Positions 52,126-61,336 are shown, counted from the first letter of the stretch. The stretch is DNA of 64,000 nucleotides from Viridibacillus sp050279675 (GCF_050279675.1 NZ_JBNNUK010000001.1:1-64000), one strand, 5' to 3'. Program-made: numbers and translations. The notes: generated by a model not told the origin, from the letters alone.

Positions 52126-52153
52126 AAAGGGAAAATGAGGTATATTATCGAAT
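52126..52153 (+). promoter_or_regulatory. Putative sigma-H promoter of spo0F with an overlapping Spo0A box
   Basis: AAAGGGAAA (52126-52134) fits the sigma-H -35 consensus RnAGGAwWW with one mismatch. After 12 bases ATCGAAT (52147-52153) fits the -10 RnnGAAT. TTATCGAA (52145-52152) differs by one base from the 0A box TTGTCGAA. spo0F is sigma-H- and Spo0A-controlled in B. subtilis. Confidence 0.5.
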
Positions 52154-52183
52154 AATACGTACGGGGGAATAAAAAAAGGGAGT

Positions 52184-52552
52184 ATGGTAAAGGTGAAAAA
52201 AATACTTATAGTAGACGACCAACAAGGAATTCGCTTGCTACTCAATGAGGTGTTCAAGAAAGAGGGCTATGAAACATATCTAGCTGCTAACGGTCTTGAG
52301 GCATTGCAATATATAGATAAAATAATGATGGATTGTGTCTTATTAGATATGAAAATTCCTGGTATGGATGGAATTGAAATACTAAAACGTATAAATAAGC
52401 AATTACCTGACCTGCCTGTACTTATGATGACAGCATATGGAGAATTGGATTTGATTAAAGAAGCTGAGGCTCTTGGTGCTAAGCATTACTTTACAAAACC
52501 ATTCGACATATACGAAGTGCGAGACGTGGTCAATAAAATATTGAAAGATTAA
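52184..52552 (+). CDS. spo0F: Sporulation phosphorelay response regulator Spo0F
   Basis: A single-domain receiver that passes phosphate from sensor kinases to Spo0B. The acidic pocket is ILIVDDQQGIRLLLNEVF, the phosphorylated Asp lies in VLLDMKIPGMDGIEIL, and the Thr/Lys switch residues are in LMMTAYGELD and FTKPFDI. 122 residues with no output domain. Start ATG 52184 is close to AAAGGGAG; GTG 52193 is an alternative. Position before fba matches B. subtilis. Confidence 0.96.
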   Translation: MVKVKKILIVDDQQGIRLLLNEVFKKEGYETYLAANGLEALQYIDKIMMDCVLLDMKIPGMDGIEILKRINKQLPDLPVLMMTAYGELDLIKEAEALGAKHYFTKPFDIYEVRDVVNKILKD

Positions 52553-52648
52553 TGGTGAGCAGTGGTCAACGACGTATGTTTTTGATATTATGAGTTATGA
52601 TATTAAGTAACCTTAATACCACGATTCATACTAGAGGAGGAATTTGTA

Positions 52649-53503
52649 ATGGCTTTGGTTTCCATGAAAGAAATGTTGATTAAAGGTAAAAAAGAAGGTT
52701 ATGCAGTTGGTCAATTCAACATCAATAACCTTGAATTCACTCAAGCTATTTTACTTGCTGCAGAAGAAGAAAAATCACCAGTAATTTTAGGTGTTTCTGA
52801 GGGTGCAGGGAAATACATGGGGGGATTTATTGCCGTAGTCCACATGGTAAAAGGCCTTATCGAAAGCTACAAGATTACAGTTCCAGTAGCAATTCACTTA
52901 GACCACGGTTCAAGCTTCGAAAAATGTAAAGAAGCAATCGATGCTGGTTTTACATCAGTTATGATTGATGCTTCACACCATTCGTTCGAAGAGAATGTTG
53001 AAATCACTTCTAAAGTGGTTGAATATGCACACGCTAGAGGTGTTTCTGTGGAAGCAGAACTCGGCACAGTTGGTGGCGATGAAGATGGAGTAATTGGTGG
53101 CATCATGTATGCAGATCCACAAGAATGTAAAAAACTTGTTGAAGCTACAAATATTGATTGCCTAGCACCTGCATTAGGTTCAGTTCATGGTCCTTATCAA
53201 GGTGAGCCAAACTTAGGTTTTAAAGAAATGGAAGAAATCTCAAATTTAGCTGAATTACCATTAGTATTACATGGTGGTACGGGTATTCCTTTAAAAGATA
53301 TTCAACGTTCAATCTCTTTAGGAACAGCTAAAATTAACGTTAATACTGAAAACCAAATCGCTGCTACAAAAGCAGTTCGTGAAGTATTAGCAAATGACAC
53401 TAAAGTATATGATCCACGTAAATATTTAATTCCAGCTCGTGATGCTATTAAAGCGACAGTTGCTGGCAAAATACACGAATTCGGAAGTGCTCAAAAAGCA
53501 TAA
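52649..53503 (+). CDS. fbaA: Class II fructose-1,6-bisphosphate aldolase
   Basis: Zinc-dependent cleavage of FBP in glycolysis and gluconeogenesis. AIHLDHGSSFEKC has the zinc-binding His and catalytic Asp, SVMIDASHHSFEENVE and VEAELGTVGGDEDG are the metal and loop regions, and LVLHGGTGIP and KINVNTENQ bind phosphate. 284 residues. GAGGAGGA precedes the ATG. Confidence 0.97.
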   Translation: MALVSMKEMLIKGKKEGYAVGQFNINNLEFTQAILLAAEEEKSPVILGVSEGAGKYMGGFIAVVHMVKGLIESYKITVPVAIHLDHGSSFEKCKEAIDAGFTSVMIDASHHSFEENVEITSKVVEYAHARGVSVEAELGTVGGDEDGVIGGIMYADPQECKKLVEATNIDCLAPALGSVHGPYQGEPNLGFKEMEEISNLAELPLVLHGGTGIPLKDIQRSISLGTAKINVNTENQIAATKAVREVLANDTKVYDPRKYLIPARDAIKATVAGKIHEFGSAQKA

Positions 53504-53520
53504 TTAATCAGGTGAAATGA

Positions 53521-53562
53521 GGAGAAGTGTTCGGTTAAATTAATCGGCCCTTCTCCTATTTT
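53521..53562 (+). terminator. Weak intrinsic terminator between fbaA and tal
   Basis: GGAGAAG (53521-53527) and CTTCTCC (53550-53556) stem followed by TATTTT; may allow partial read-through. Confidence 0.5.
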
Positions 53563-53585
53563 CCATCATCCAGGGGGATTTTATT

Positions 53586-54233
53586 ATGAAATTTTTTATC
53601 GATACAGCTAACTTTGAAGAAATCAAAGAAGCGCATTCTTGGGGTATTATCTCAGGTGTAACAACAAATCCATCACTAGTAGCAAAAGAACAAAATATTT
53701 CATTCCACGATCGTCTACGCGAAATCGCGGATTTAGTTGATGGTTCTATTAGTGGAGAAGTAATTTCATTAGATGCAGAAGGGATGATTAAAGAAGGTCT
53801 TGAACTTGCTGCTATTGCACCTAATATTACTGTGAAACTACCAATGACACCAGCTGGTTTAACAGCTTGTTCTACACTATCAAAACAAGGTATTAAAACA
53901 AACGTTACATTAATCTTTAGTGCAAACCAAGCACTATTAGCAGCTCGTGCGGGAGCAACTTACGTATCTCCATTCTTAGGTCGTTTAGATGATCTTGGTC
54001 AAGATGGTATTGAGTTAGTACGCCAAATCGCTGAAATCTTCGCTATTCATGAAATCCCTACGCAAATTATTGCGGCTTCTATTCGTCACCCACAACATAT
54101 TACAGAAGCGGCTCTTGCTGGTGCACATATTTCCACAACTCCATTTAAAGTTTTAGCTCAATTATTTAAACATCCTTTAACTGATAAAGGAATTGAAGGT
54201 TTCTTAGCGGATTGGAATAAGAAAAACGGTTAA
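53586..54233 (+). CDS. tal: Transaldolase (TalC/fructose-6-phosphate aldolase-like subfamily)
   Basis: 215-residue short transaldolase of the pentose phosphate pathway. The N-terminus is KFFIDTANFEEIKEAHSWGIISGVTTNPSL, the Schiff-base Lys is in ITVKLPMT near residue 85, and GIKTNVTLIFSANQALLAARAGATYVSPFLGR follows. Length is that of B. subtilis YwjH. Transaldolase versus F6P aldolase activity is not decided by sequence alone. Confidence 0.95.
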   Translation: MKFFIDTANFEEIKEAHSWGIISGVTTNPSLVAKEQNISFHDRLREIADLVDGSISGEVISLDAEGMIKEGLELAAIAPNITVKLPMTPAGLTACSTLSKQGIKTNVTLIFSANQALLAARAGATYVSPFLGRLDDLGQDGIELVRQIAEIFAIHEIPTQIIAASIRHPQHITEAALAGAHISTTPFKVLAQLFKHPLTDKGIEGFLADWNKKNG

Positions 54234-54269
54234 TAATAATAGAAATATCCGAAGATGAAGGAGATTTAC

Positions 54270-55556
54270 ATGGACGTTTATAAAATTAACGGCGACAAGC
54301 GTTTGCAAGGGACGATCAAAGTAAACGGCGCTAAAAATAGTGCTGTAGCCTTAATTCCAGCATCCATATTGGCTAATTCACCCGTCACAATCGAAGGCTT
54401 ACCAGAAATTCTAGACGTTACAACATTGAAAGCCTTACTTGAAGAAATTGGTGGAGAAGTACAATTTTCTGACGGTCATATGGTTATTGATCCTCGAGGA
54501 ATGGTTGATATGCCTTTACCGAATGGCAATGTCAAAAAACTTCGCGCTTCGTACTATATGATGGGAGCGATGTTAGGACGGTTTAAAAAGGCTGTTATTG
54601 GATTACCAGGTGGTTGTCATTTAGGTCCACGCCCAATTGATCAACATATTAAAGGCTTTGAAGCATTAGGCGCTAAAGTAACAAATGAGCATGGTGCAAT
54701 CTATTTACGAGCTGATGAATTAGTAGGTGCTAAAATCTATTTAGATGTTAGCAGTGTAGGGGCCACTATTAACATCATGCTTGCTGCAGTTAAAGCAAAA
54801 GGACGCACAGTCATTGAAAATGCTGCAAAAGAACCCGAGATTATTGATGTTGCCACATTACTAACGAATATGGGAGCTAAGATTAAAGGTGCAGGTACGA
54901 ACGTGATTCGTATTGATGGGGTTGAAGAGTTACACGGAACAAATCATACAATTATTCCAGACAGAATAGAAGCTGGTACATTTATGATAATGGCCGCAGC
55001 AATTGGTGATGGTATTATAATCGATAATGTAATTCCTTTACACGTAGAAGCTGTTACAGCAAAACTACGAGAAATGGGCGTCAAAATTATTGAGGAAGAA
55101 GAAAGAATCATCATTCCTAAAGTTGAAAAGCTTCAGGCAGTTGATGTGAAAACTCTTGTATATCCAGGTTTCCCAACAGATTTACAACAACCCTTTACTG
55201 TATTATTAACACAATCTCAAGGTTCATCAGTCGTGACAGATACAATTTATTCTGCCCGTTTTAAACATATTGATGAAATAGCTCGCATGGGGGCAAATGG
55301 TAAAGTAGAAGGACGTACAGCCATTATTAATGGTTCGACTAAACTAGAAGCTGCTACAGTTACTGCTACAGATTTAAGAGCAGGTGCAGCACTGGTCATT
55401 GCAGGCTTATTAGCTAAGGGCGAAACAGAAATCCATGACATTTTCCACATAGAAAGAGGCTATAGTTCATTGGTTCCGAAGCTACGTGCTCTTGGTGCAG
55501 ATATTCGCCGTGAATCGCTACCTTCAGAACAAGAAAACATAGCCACAAATAGATAA
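54270..55556 (+). CDS. murAB: UDP-N-acetylglucosamine 1-carboxyvinyltransferase (MurA2/MurAB type)
   Basis: First committed step of peptidoglycan synthesis, adding enolpyruvate to UDP-GlcNAc. Start VYKINGDKRLQGTIKVNGAKNSA with the catalytic Lys-Asn. LPGGCHLGPRPIDQH carries the PEP-reactive, fosfomycin-sensitive Cys, and the C-terminal half has PDRIEAGTFMIMAA and YPGFPTDLQQP. ATG 54270 follows AAGGAG at six bases; 54255 is upstream of that site. Position (fba-tal-murA-glpX-rho) is that of the second B. subtilis MurA, MurAB. Confidence 0.94.
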   Translation: MDVYKINGDKRLQGTIKVNGAKNSAVALIPASILANSPVTIEGLPEILDVTTLKALLEEIGGEVQFSDGHMVIDPRGMVDMPLPNGNVKKLRASYYMMGAMLGRFKKAVIGLPGGCHLGPRPIDQHIKGFEALGAKVTNEHGAIYLRADELVGAKIYLDVSSVGATINIMLAAVKAKGRTVIENAAKEPEIIDVATLLTNMGAKIKGAGTNVIRIDGVEELHGTNHTIIPDRIEAGTFMIMAAAIGDGIIIDNVIPLHVEAVTAKLREMGVKIIEEEERIIIPKVEKLQAVDVKTLVYPGFPTDLQQPFTVLLTQSQGSSVVTDTIYSARFKHIDEIARMGANGKVEGRTAIINGSTKLEAATVTATDLRAGAALVIAGLLAKGETEIHDIFHIERGYSSLVPKLRALGADIRRESLPSEQENIATNR

Positions 55557-55659
55557 AACTGAAAAAAAGCCGCACAGAATTATCTGTGTGCTACAATAGA
55601 TTTAGTTTTAAAGGATTCCAACCATTTAATGAGTTGGAAAGCGGGAGGATAAGTTAAAA

Positions 55660-56628
55660 ATGAAACGCAGTTTATCAATGGAAGTAGTACGTGTTACAGA
55701 AGCAGCAGCAATTGCCTCAGCAAGATGGATGGGCCGAGGATTGAAAATGGAAGCAGATGATGCAGCGACAACAGCCATGCGTCAAGTATTTGATTCCATT
55801 CCTATGCAAGGAACAGTCGTAATCGGTGAAGGTGAAATGGACGAAGCACCAATGTTATATATTGGTGAACAATTAGGTCATGATGAAAATGGGCCACATG
55901 TCGATATCGCCGTAGATCCTCTAGAAGGAACGAATATTGTAGCAGCTGGTAGCGGAAACGCACTAACTGTATTAGCAATCGCTGATCGCGGAAACTTACT
56001 TCATGCACCTGATATGTACATGGAAAAGATTGCAGTAGGTCCAGAAGCAGCAGGGAAAATTGATATTAATGCACCAGTAATTGATAACTTACGTGCAGTA
56101 GCTAAAGCAAAAAACAAAGATATTGAAGACGTAGTAGCGACTCTATTAAATCGTGATCGTCACCAACATATTGTTGATCAAATTCGTGAAGCTGGTGCTC
56201 GTATTAAATTTATCTCTGATGGAGATGTAGCAGCAGCAATTAACACAGCATTTGATGAAACAGGCGTAGACATTCTATTCGGAATGGGTGGAGCTCCTGA
56301 AGGTGTAATTGCCGCAGTAGCGTTAAAATGTCTTGGTGGAGAGTTCCAAGGTAAATTAATTCCATCAAATGATGAAGAGATTGAACGTTGCAAAAAGATG
56401 GGTATCGAAGTTAATAAAGTATTATATATGGATGACCTTGTTAAAGGTGACGATGCAATCTTCGCCGCAACAGGTGTTACTGATGGAGAGTTACTAAAAG
56501 GTGTTCAATTTAAAGGTGGCCACTGTACAACTGAATCAGTTGTTATGCGTGCTAAATCTGGTACTGTTCGTTTCATCGAAGGACGCCATAGCTTAACTAA
56601 AAAACCAAATCTATTTATGGAATATTAA
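55660..56628 (+). CDS. glpX: Class II fructose-1,6-bisphosphatase (GlpX)
   Basis: Gluconeogenic phosphatase. RSLSMEVVRVTEAAAIASARWMG at the N-terminus, metal-binding VVIGEGEMDEAPMLYIGE, DIAVDPLEGTN, and GGAPEGVIAAVALKCLGG are characteristic. 322 residues. GGGAGGATAA precedes the ATG. The same place is held by ywjI (glpX) in B. subtilis. Confidence 0.95.
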   Translation: MKRSLSMEVVRVTEAAAIASARWMGRGLKMEADDAATTAMRQVFDSIPMQGTVVIGEGEMDEAPMLYIGEQLGHDENGPHVDIAVDPLEGTNIVAAGSGNALTVLAIADRGNLLHAPDMYMEKIAVGPEAAGKIDINAPVIDNLRAVAKAKNKDIEDVVATLLNRDRHQHIVDQIREAGARIKFISDGDVAAAINTAFDETGVDILFGMGGAPEGVIAAVALKCLGGEFQGKLIPSNDEEIERCKKMGIEVNKVLYMDDLVKGDDAIFAATGVTDGELLKGVQFKGGHCTTESVVMRAKSGTVRFIEGRHSLTKKPNLFMEY

Positions 56629-56641
56629 ACTTCAATATTAA

Positions 56642-56672
56642 TTGCCCGGCAGTTGCCGGGCATCTTCTTAAA
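56642..56672 (+). terminator. GC-rich hairpin after glpX
   Basis: TGCCCGGC-AGT-TGCCGGGCA hairpin (56642-56661), followed by a weak T-rich tail (TCTTCTT). Confidence 0.65.
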
Positions 56673-56759
56673 GGACATTTCATTCATTTACTCGCAATTC
56701 TCACACATCTATGTTGACCAAATTCATCTATACAAAAAAACTTATATAAGAGTGGTGCT

Positions 56760-58049
56760 ATGTCTATGACGACAATGACAATTTCTCAGCTTGAAGATAT
56801 GAAACTAAAAGATTTGTATGCACTTGCGAGAGATTATAAAATTTCATATTATAGTAAGCTGACAAAAAAAGAATTAATTTTTGCTATTCTAAAATCAAGA
56901 GCTGAACAAGAAGGCTACTTCTTCATGGAAGGTGTCCTTGAGATTATTCAACAAGAGGGCTTTGGCTTCTTAAGACCTATAAATTATTCACCTAGTTCTG
57001 AAGATATTTATATCTCAGCATCACAAATCCGTCGATTTAGTCTACGTAATGGTGATAAAGTAACGGGGAAAGTGCGCCCACCAAAAGAAAATGAGCGCTA
57101 TTATGGTTTGTTACATGTTGAGGCAGTCAATGGGGAAGACCCTGAAACTGCAAAAGAACGTGTACATTTCCCAGCATTGACACCGCTATATCCGGATCGT
57201 CATATTAAACTGGAAACAACTCCAACAAAATTATCTACACGTATTATGGATTTAGTGGCACCAGTAGGCTTTGGTCAACGTGGACTTATTGTGGCTCCTC
57301 CAAAAGCGGGTAAAACATTACTTTTAAAGGAAATTGCAAATGCAATTACGGAGAAATATCCTGAATCTGAACTTATTGTACTTTTAATAGATGAACGACC
57401 TGAGGAAGTAACGGATATTGAACGCTCAGTAGCAGCAGACGTAGTTAGCTCAACATTCGATGAATTGCCAGAAAATCACGTTAAAGTGGCAGAGTTAGTG
57501 TTAGAACGTGCTATGCGATTAGTAGAGCATAAGCGTGATGTTATTATCTTAATGGACTCTATTACTCGACTTGCGCGTGCGTATAACCTTGTTATTCCTC
57601 CAAGTGGTCGAACTTTATCAGGTGGTATTGATCCTGCTGCATTCCACCGTCCAAAACGCTTCTTCGGTGCTGCGCGTAATATTGAAGAAGGCGGTAGTTT
57701 AACAATATTAGCTACTGCATTAATCGATACAGGCTCTCGAATGGATGAAGTAATTTACGAAGAGTTCAAAGGGACAGGTAACTTAGAGCTTCATCTAGAC
57801 CGTAGTCTAGCAGAACGTCGTATCTTCCCAGCTATCGACATTCGTCGTTCAGGAACTCGTAAAGAAGAACTACTAATTCCAAAAGACCAACTAGATAAAC
57901 TGTGGGCGATTCGTAAAACATTCTCAGATTCATCGGATTTTGCAGAACGATTCCTAAAAAAATTACGTCAAACAAAAACGAATGATGAGTTTTTTGAACA
58001 GTTAAATTCAGATATGAAAGCTGCTCGAAACGGTAAAGGGTTACTGTAA
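56760..58049 (+). CDS. rho: Transcription termination factor Rho
   Basis: Hexameric RNA-dependent ATPase. The Rho N-terminal helical domain is MKLKDLYALARDYKISYYSKLTKKELI. The RNA-binding cold-shock fold has EGFGFLRP, Walker A is APPKAGKT, Walker B is VIILMDSITRLARAYN, and the Q/R loops are in PPSGRTLSGGIDPAA. 429 residues. GAGTGGTG upstream of ATG 56760. Confidence 0.96.
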   Translation: MSMTTMTISQLEDMKLKDLYALARDYKISYYSKLTKKELIFAILKSRAEQEGYFFMEGVLEIIQQEGFGFLRPINYSPSSEDIYISASQIRRFSLRNGDKVTGKVRPPKENERYYGLLHVEAVNGEDPETAKERVHFPALTPLYPDRHIKLETTPTKLSTRIMDLVAPVGFGQRGLIVAPPKAGKTLLLKEIANAITEKYPESELIVLLIDERPEEVTDIERSVAADVVSSTFDELPENHVKVAELVLERAMRLVEHKRDVIILMDSITRLARAYNLVIPPSGRTLSGGIDPAAFHRPKRFFGAARNIEEGGSLTILATALIDTGSRMDEVIYEEFKGTGNLELHLDRSLAERRIFPAIDIRRSGTRKEELLIPKDQLDKLWAIRKTFSDSSDFAERFLKKLRQTKTNDEFFEQLNSDMKAARNGKGLL

Positions 58050-58097
58050 AAGAGAATCTGTTTTCTACTAAAATTTAAATTCATATAATTTATTTTC

Positions 58098-58142
58098 TTG
58101 CAACACTGTATAGTTTTTGATATACTTCATACAGTATTGCAA
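58098..58142 (+). promoter_or_regulatory. Putative rpmE promoter framed by a 14-bp inverted repeat
   Basis: TTGCAACACTGTAT (58098-58111) and ATACAGTATTGCAA (58129-58142) are complementary at 13 of 14 positions. TTGCAA (58098-58103) and TATACT (58121-58126) with a 17-base spacer form a sigma-A-like promoter. The arms cover the -35 and the start site, an operator-like layout. The transcript would then carry a ~100-base leader, with AACAG/CTGTT pairing, that could be an L31 autoregulatory leader. Confidence 0.45.
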
Positions 58143-58241
58143 TAAACGTGTTGCATATGCGGCAAACTAATCTGGGTCGTGTAAGGCAACAGTTCGAAAT
58201 ACTCTGTTCCAGATGGTTCAGGGCGAAAGGAGATCATACAC

Positions 58242-58442
58242 ATGAAACAAGGTATTCATCCAGATCACAAAGAAGCAACAGTAAGCTGCTCTTGTGGTAA
58301 CACTTTCACAACTGGTTCAGTAAAAGAAAAAATCGTAGTAGAATTCTGCAACGAATGTCACCCATTCTATACTGGCCGTCAAAAATTCGCGTCTGCTGAC
58401 GGACGTGTTGACCGTTTCAACAAAAAATACGGTATTAAATAA
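58242..58442 (+). CDS. rpmE: 50S ribosomal protein L31, zinc-binding (C+) form
   Basis: 66 residues. KQGIHPDHKEATVSCSCGN at the start and VEFCNECHPFYTGRQ supply the four cysteines (CxC near 16-18, CxxC near 36-39) of the zinc-binding form. AAAGGAG precedes the ATG. The C+ form is normally expressed in zinc-replete cells; a C- paralogue, if any, is elsewhere. Confidence 0.96.
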   Translation: MKQGIHPDHKEATVSCSCGNTFTTGSVKEKIVVEFCNECHPFYTGRQKFASADGRVDRFNKKYGIK

Positions 58443-58460
58443 TTTAACCCGTATATACAA

Positions 58461-58501
58461 AATGCCTGCCCTGCAAGTAATTGCTAGGCAGGTATTTTTC
58501 T
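58461..58501 (+). terminator. Terminator after rpmE
   Basis: ATGCCTGCC/GGCAGGTAT stem with inner pairing and TTTTTCTT tail. Confidence 0.85.
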
Positions 58502-58662
58502 TGCGCCAAAATGCTTTTTCGTGTAGTATAAAGCTCGTTCGTTTAAAATAAAAAACTATGTAAGTGGATTACATAACATAGTTTTTATATAAAAAAAAGG
58601 GAAGTATTCTCTCTATTTTTTCGTTATGATGATGGATATAAGTGTTGAAAGGAGTCTAATTC

Positions 58663-59256
58663 ATGTACGTAATGACTCAAAATGGTTGGATTGAAGTAAT
58701 ATGCGGAAGTATGTTTTCGGGGAAATCTGAAGAACTAATTCGCCGTGTTCGTAGATCTCAATTTGCAAAACAGAAAATTGCAGTTTTTAAGCCTGAAATT
58801 GATAATCGTTATAGTGAAGAAGCAGTTGTAAGTCATAATGGCACAACAGTAATAGCGAGACCTATCAAATCACCCAAAGAAATATGGGATTACATTTCAG
58901 ATGATTTCGATGTAATTGCCATTGATGAAGCACAATTTTTTGAAGATGATATTGTAGAAATTGTTCAGCAATTAGCTAATCACGGATTCCGTGTAATACT
59001 AGCGGGACTTGATCAGGATTTCAAAGGAGTTCCATTCGGTCCGATGCCGAAGTTAATGGCAATCGCAGAGCTAGTAACAAAATTACAAGCAGTATGTAGT
59101 GTATGTGGATCGCCATCGAGTCGTACACAGCGCTTAATTAATGGACAGCCTGCAGGAATCGACGACCCGGTAATATTAGTAGGTGCTTCTGAAGCGTATG
59201 AACCTCGCTGTAGACATCACCATGTAGTGCCAGTAGGGAAGTCAATTCCCCAGTAA
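58663..59256 (+). CDS. tdk: Thymidine kinase (type II)
   Basis: Salvage phosphorylation of thymidine. P-loop ICGSMFSGKSEELIRR, DEAQFF (Walker B and the substrate Glu), GLDQDFKGVPFGPM lasso region, and zinc ligands CSVCG and CRHH. 197 residues. AAAGGAG eight bases before ATG 58663 favours it over ATG 58672. Confidence 0.96.
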   Translation: MYVMTQNGWIEVICGSMFSGKSEELIRRVRRSQFAKQKIAVFKPEIDNRYSEEAVVSHNGTTVIARPIKSPKEIWDYISDDFDVIAIDEAQFFEDDIVEIVQQLANHGFRVILAGLDQDFKGVPFGPMPKLMAIAELVTKLQAVCSVCGSPSSRTQRLINGQPAGIDDPVILVGASEAYEPRCRHHHVVPVGKSIPQ

Positions 59257-59257
59257 G

Positions 59258-59284
59258 AGTAGCTTGAAGGCTACTCTTTTTTTA
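59258..59284 (+). terminator. Terminator after tdk
   Basis: GAGTAGC/GCTACTC hairpin followed by TTTTTTT. Confidence 0.85.
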
Positions 59285-59399
59285 TGCTTTAAATAGGGTT
59301 TTATTAACAAAAATAATCATTTATCCCTAAATAGGATTCTGTTCTATTAAGGTATGCTAGTATTAAATCTAGTGAATCCATTATAGGAAAGGGAAACAT

Positions 59400-60134
59400 A
59401 TGAAAAAGATTATACTAATGTTGTTTTCGTTTATCGCCTTAATTACTATTTTTTCACCAGCTTCAGTAACTGCAAAACCAGCATTAAAGAAATCTAGCAA
59501 GAAAATAATAGTCATCGACCCTGGCCATCAGCAATATGCCAATATTGATGTTGAACCCATTGGGCCAGGAGCAATTAAAACAAAGTATAAAGTGACGGAT
59601 GGTACGCACAGTCCCTATACAAACAAAAAAGAATCTATCCTTACTTTAGAAGCGTCAAAAATGCTTGGTAATACATTAAAAAAACGTGGTTATAAAGTAA
59701 TCTATACACGTACAAAACAAAGCGTGAATATTAGTAATCGTGAACGTGCCAATATTGCTAATAAAAGCAATGCAGATCTCTTTTTACGTATACATGCAGA
59801 CGGGTCTATCGATAAAAAAGAAAAAGGCTTTTCGATTTTAACTACATCATCTAAAAATCCATATATATCAAAGAGTATCAATAAAGAGAGTCTAGTAATC
59901 TCTCGTGAAATTATACAAAAGGTAGAAAAGAATAAAAAAGTTAAAGATATAAAAGGAATTATTTATCGGGATGATTTATCAGGAGCAAATTGGTCGAAGG
60001 TACCTGGTGTGTTGATTGAATTGGGGTACATGACAAATAAGGACGAGGATAAAAAATTAGCAGATCCATTATATTTAAAAAGCCTGACAAATAGTATAGC
60101 GGACGGTATTGACCAATATATGAAGAAAAAATAA
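59400..60134 (+). CDS. Secreted N-acetylmuramoyl-L-alanine amidase (Amidase_3)
   Basis: Cleaves the MurNAc-L-Ala bond in peptidoglycan. 244 residues. Sec signal peptide MKKIILMLFSFIALITIFS with cleavage near VTA-KP. The zinc ligands are His in IVIDPGHQQYA, Glu in LTLEASKML and His in LFLRIHADGS; the catalytic Glu is in VLIELGYMTN. There are no cell-wall-binding repeats. It sits between tdk and prfA, where the B. subtilis order has no amidase, so it is a lineage-specific insertion. Role (autolysis, sporulation or germination) unknown. Confidence 0.9.
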   Translation: MKKIILMLFSFIALITIFSPASVTAKPALKKSSKKIIVIDPGHQQYANIDVEPIGPGAIKTKYKVTDGTHSPYTNKKESILTLEASKMLGNTLKKRGYKVIYTRTKQSVNISNRERANIANKSNADLFLRIHADGSIDKKEKGFSILTTSSKNPYISKSINKESLVISREIIQKVEKNKKVKDIKGIIYRDDLSGANWSKVPGVLIELGYMTNKDEDKKLADPLYLKSLTNSIADGIDQYMKKK

Positions 60135-60143
60135 AGTTCAATT

Positions 60144-60175
60144 CTCAAAAGAGTAGCGATAGCTGCTCTTTTTCA
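60144..60175 (+). terminator. Terminator after the amidase gene
   Basis: AAAAGAGTAGC/GCTGCTCTTTTT hairpin with T-run. Confidence 0.8.
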
Positions 60176-60264
60176 TTATACTATTGAAGGAGCATATTTC
60201 GATATATAGCTAATCACAAGTTGATTTAAATAAAATTTCCAAAAGAAAGGTCAAGGTGAAAAAA

Positions 60265-61335
60265 ATGTTTGATCGCCTACAAGCCGTTGAAGATCGTTAC
60301 GATCGATTAAATGAATTACTTAGCGACCCTGAGATAGTCAACGACTCAAAAAAACTAGCGAAGTTTTCAAAAGAGCAGTCTGATATTAGTGAAACAGTAG
60401 AAGTTTATAGAGAATATAAAGAAGTGAAACAACAGTATCAAGAAGCAAAAGAAATGTTTGAGGATAAACTAGATCCTGAAATGCGTGAGTTAGTTAAAGA
60501 AGAAGTAAGTGAATTAGAAGAGCGAATTACAAAATTAGAAGACCATTTACGTCTTTTGTTAATTCCGAAAGATCCTAATGACAGTAAAAATGTTATTATG
60601 GAAATCCGCGGTGCTGCTGGCGGTGATGAAGCTGCTCTATTCGCCAATACATTATTCCGTATGTATAGTCGATATGCTGAAGCACAAGGCTGGAAAATTG
60701 AAGTTATGAATGCTAACCCGACAGAACTTGGAGGCTATAAAGAAATTGTCTTCATGATTAACGGACAAGGCGCGTACTCAAAATTCAAATTCGAAAGTGG
60801 AGCGCACCGTGTACAACGTGTACCAGAAACAGAATCACAAGGACGTGTGCATACTTCGACATCTACTGTAGTTGTAATGCCTGAAGCCGAAGAAGTAGAG
60901 TTAGATATAGCTGATAAAGATATCCGAGTAGATATTTATCACGCAAGTGGAGCGGGTGGACAGCACGTCAACAAAACGGCCTCTGCTGTTCGTATGACAC
61001 ATATTCCAACAGGCGTAGTTGTTGCAATGCAAGATGAGCGTTCGCAATTAAAAAACCGTGATAAAGCGATGAAAATTTTACGTGCGCGTGTATATGATAA
61101 ATTACAACAAGAAGCGCAAGATGAATATAATGCAGAACGTAAATCTGCAGTTGGTACAGGTGACCGTTCAGAGCGTATCCGTACTTATAATTTCCCGCAA
61201 AACCGTGTTACGGATCACCGTATCGGTTTAACAATTCAAAAGCTTGATCAAATTATTGAAGGTAAGATAGATGAAATCTTCGATGCACTAATCTTAGAAG
61301 AACAAGCTAACAAACTTGAAAGCCTAAACGATTAA
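60265..61335 (+). CDS. prfA: Peptide chain release factor 1
   Basis: Reads UAA/UAG and triggers peptide release. The N-terminal helices start FDRLQAVEDRYDRLNELLSDPEIV, the GGQ loop is HASGAGGQHVNKTASAVR, and the upstream anticodon-like region (PxT type) is in VPETESQGRVHTS. 356 residues, the B. subtilis length, obtained with ATG 60265 behind AAGGTGA. GTG 60256 would add three residues. It is followed after one base by prmC, whose product methylates the GGQ Gln. Confidence 0.97.
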   Translation: MFDRLQAVEDRYDRLNELLSDPEIVNDSKKLAKFSKEQSDISETVEVYREYKEVKQQYQEAKEMFEDKLDPEMRELVKEEVSELEERITKLEDHLRLLLIPKDPNDSKNVIMEIRGAAGGDEAALFANTLFRMYSRYAEAQGWKIEVMNANPTELGGYKEIVFMINGQGAYSKFKFESGAHRVQRVPETESQGRVHTSTSTVVVMPEAEEVELDIADKDIRVDIYHASGAGGQHVNKTASAVRMTHIPTGVVVAMQDERSQLKNRDKAMKILRARVYDKLQQEAQDEYNAERKSAVGTGDRSERIRTYNFPQNRVTDHRIGLTIQKLDQIIEGKIDEIFDALILEEQANKLESLND

Positions 61336-61336
61336 T

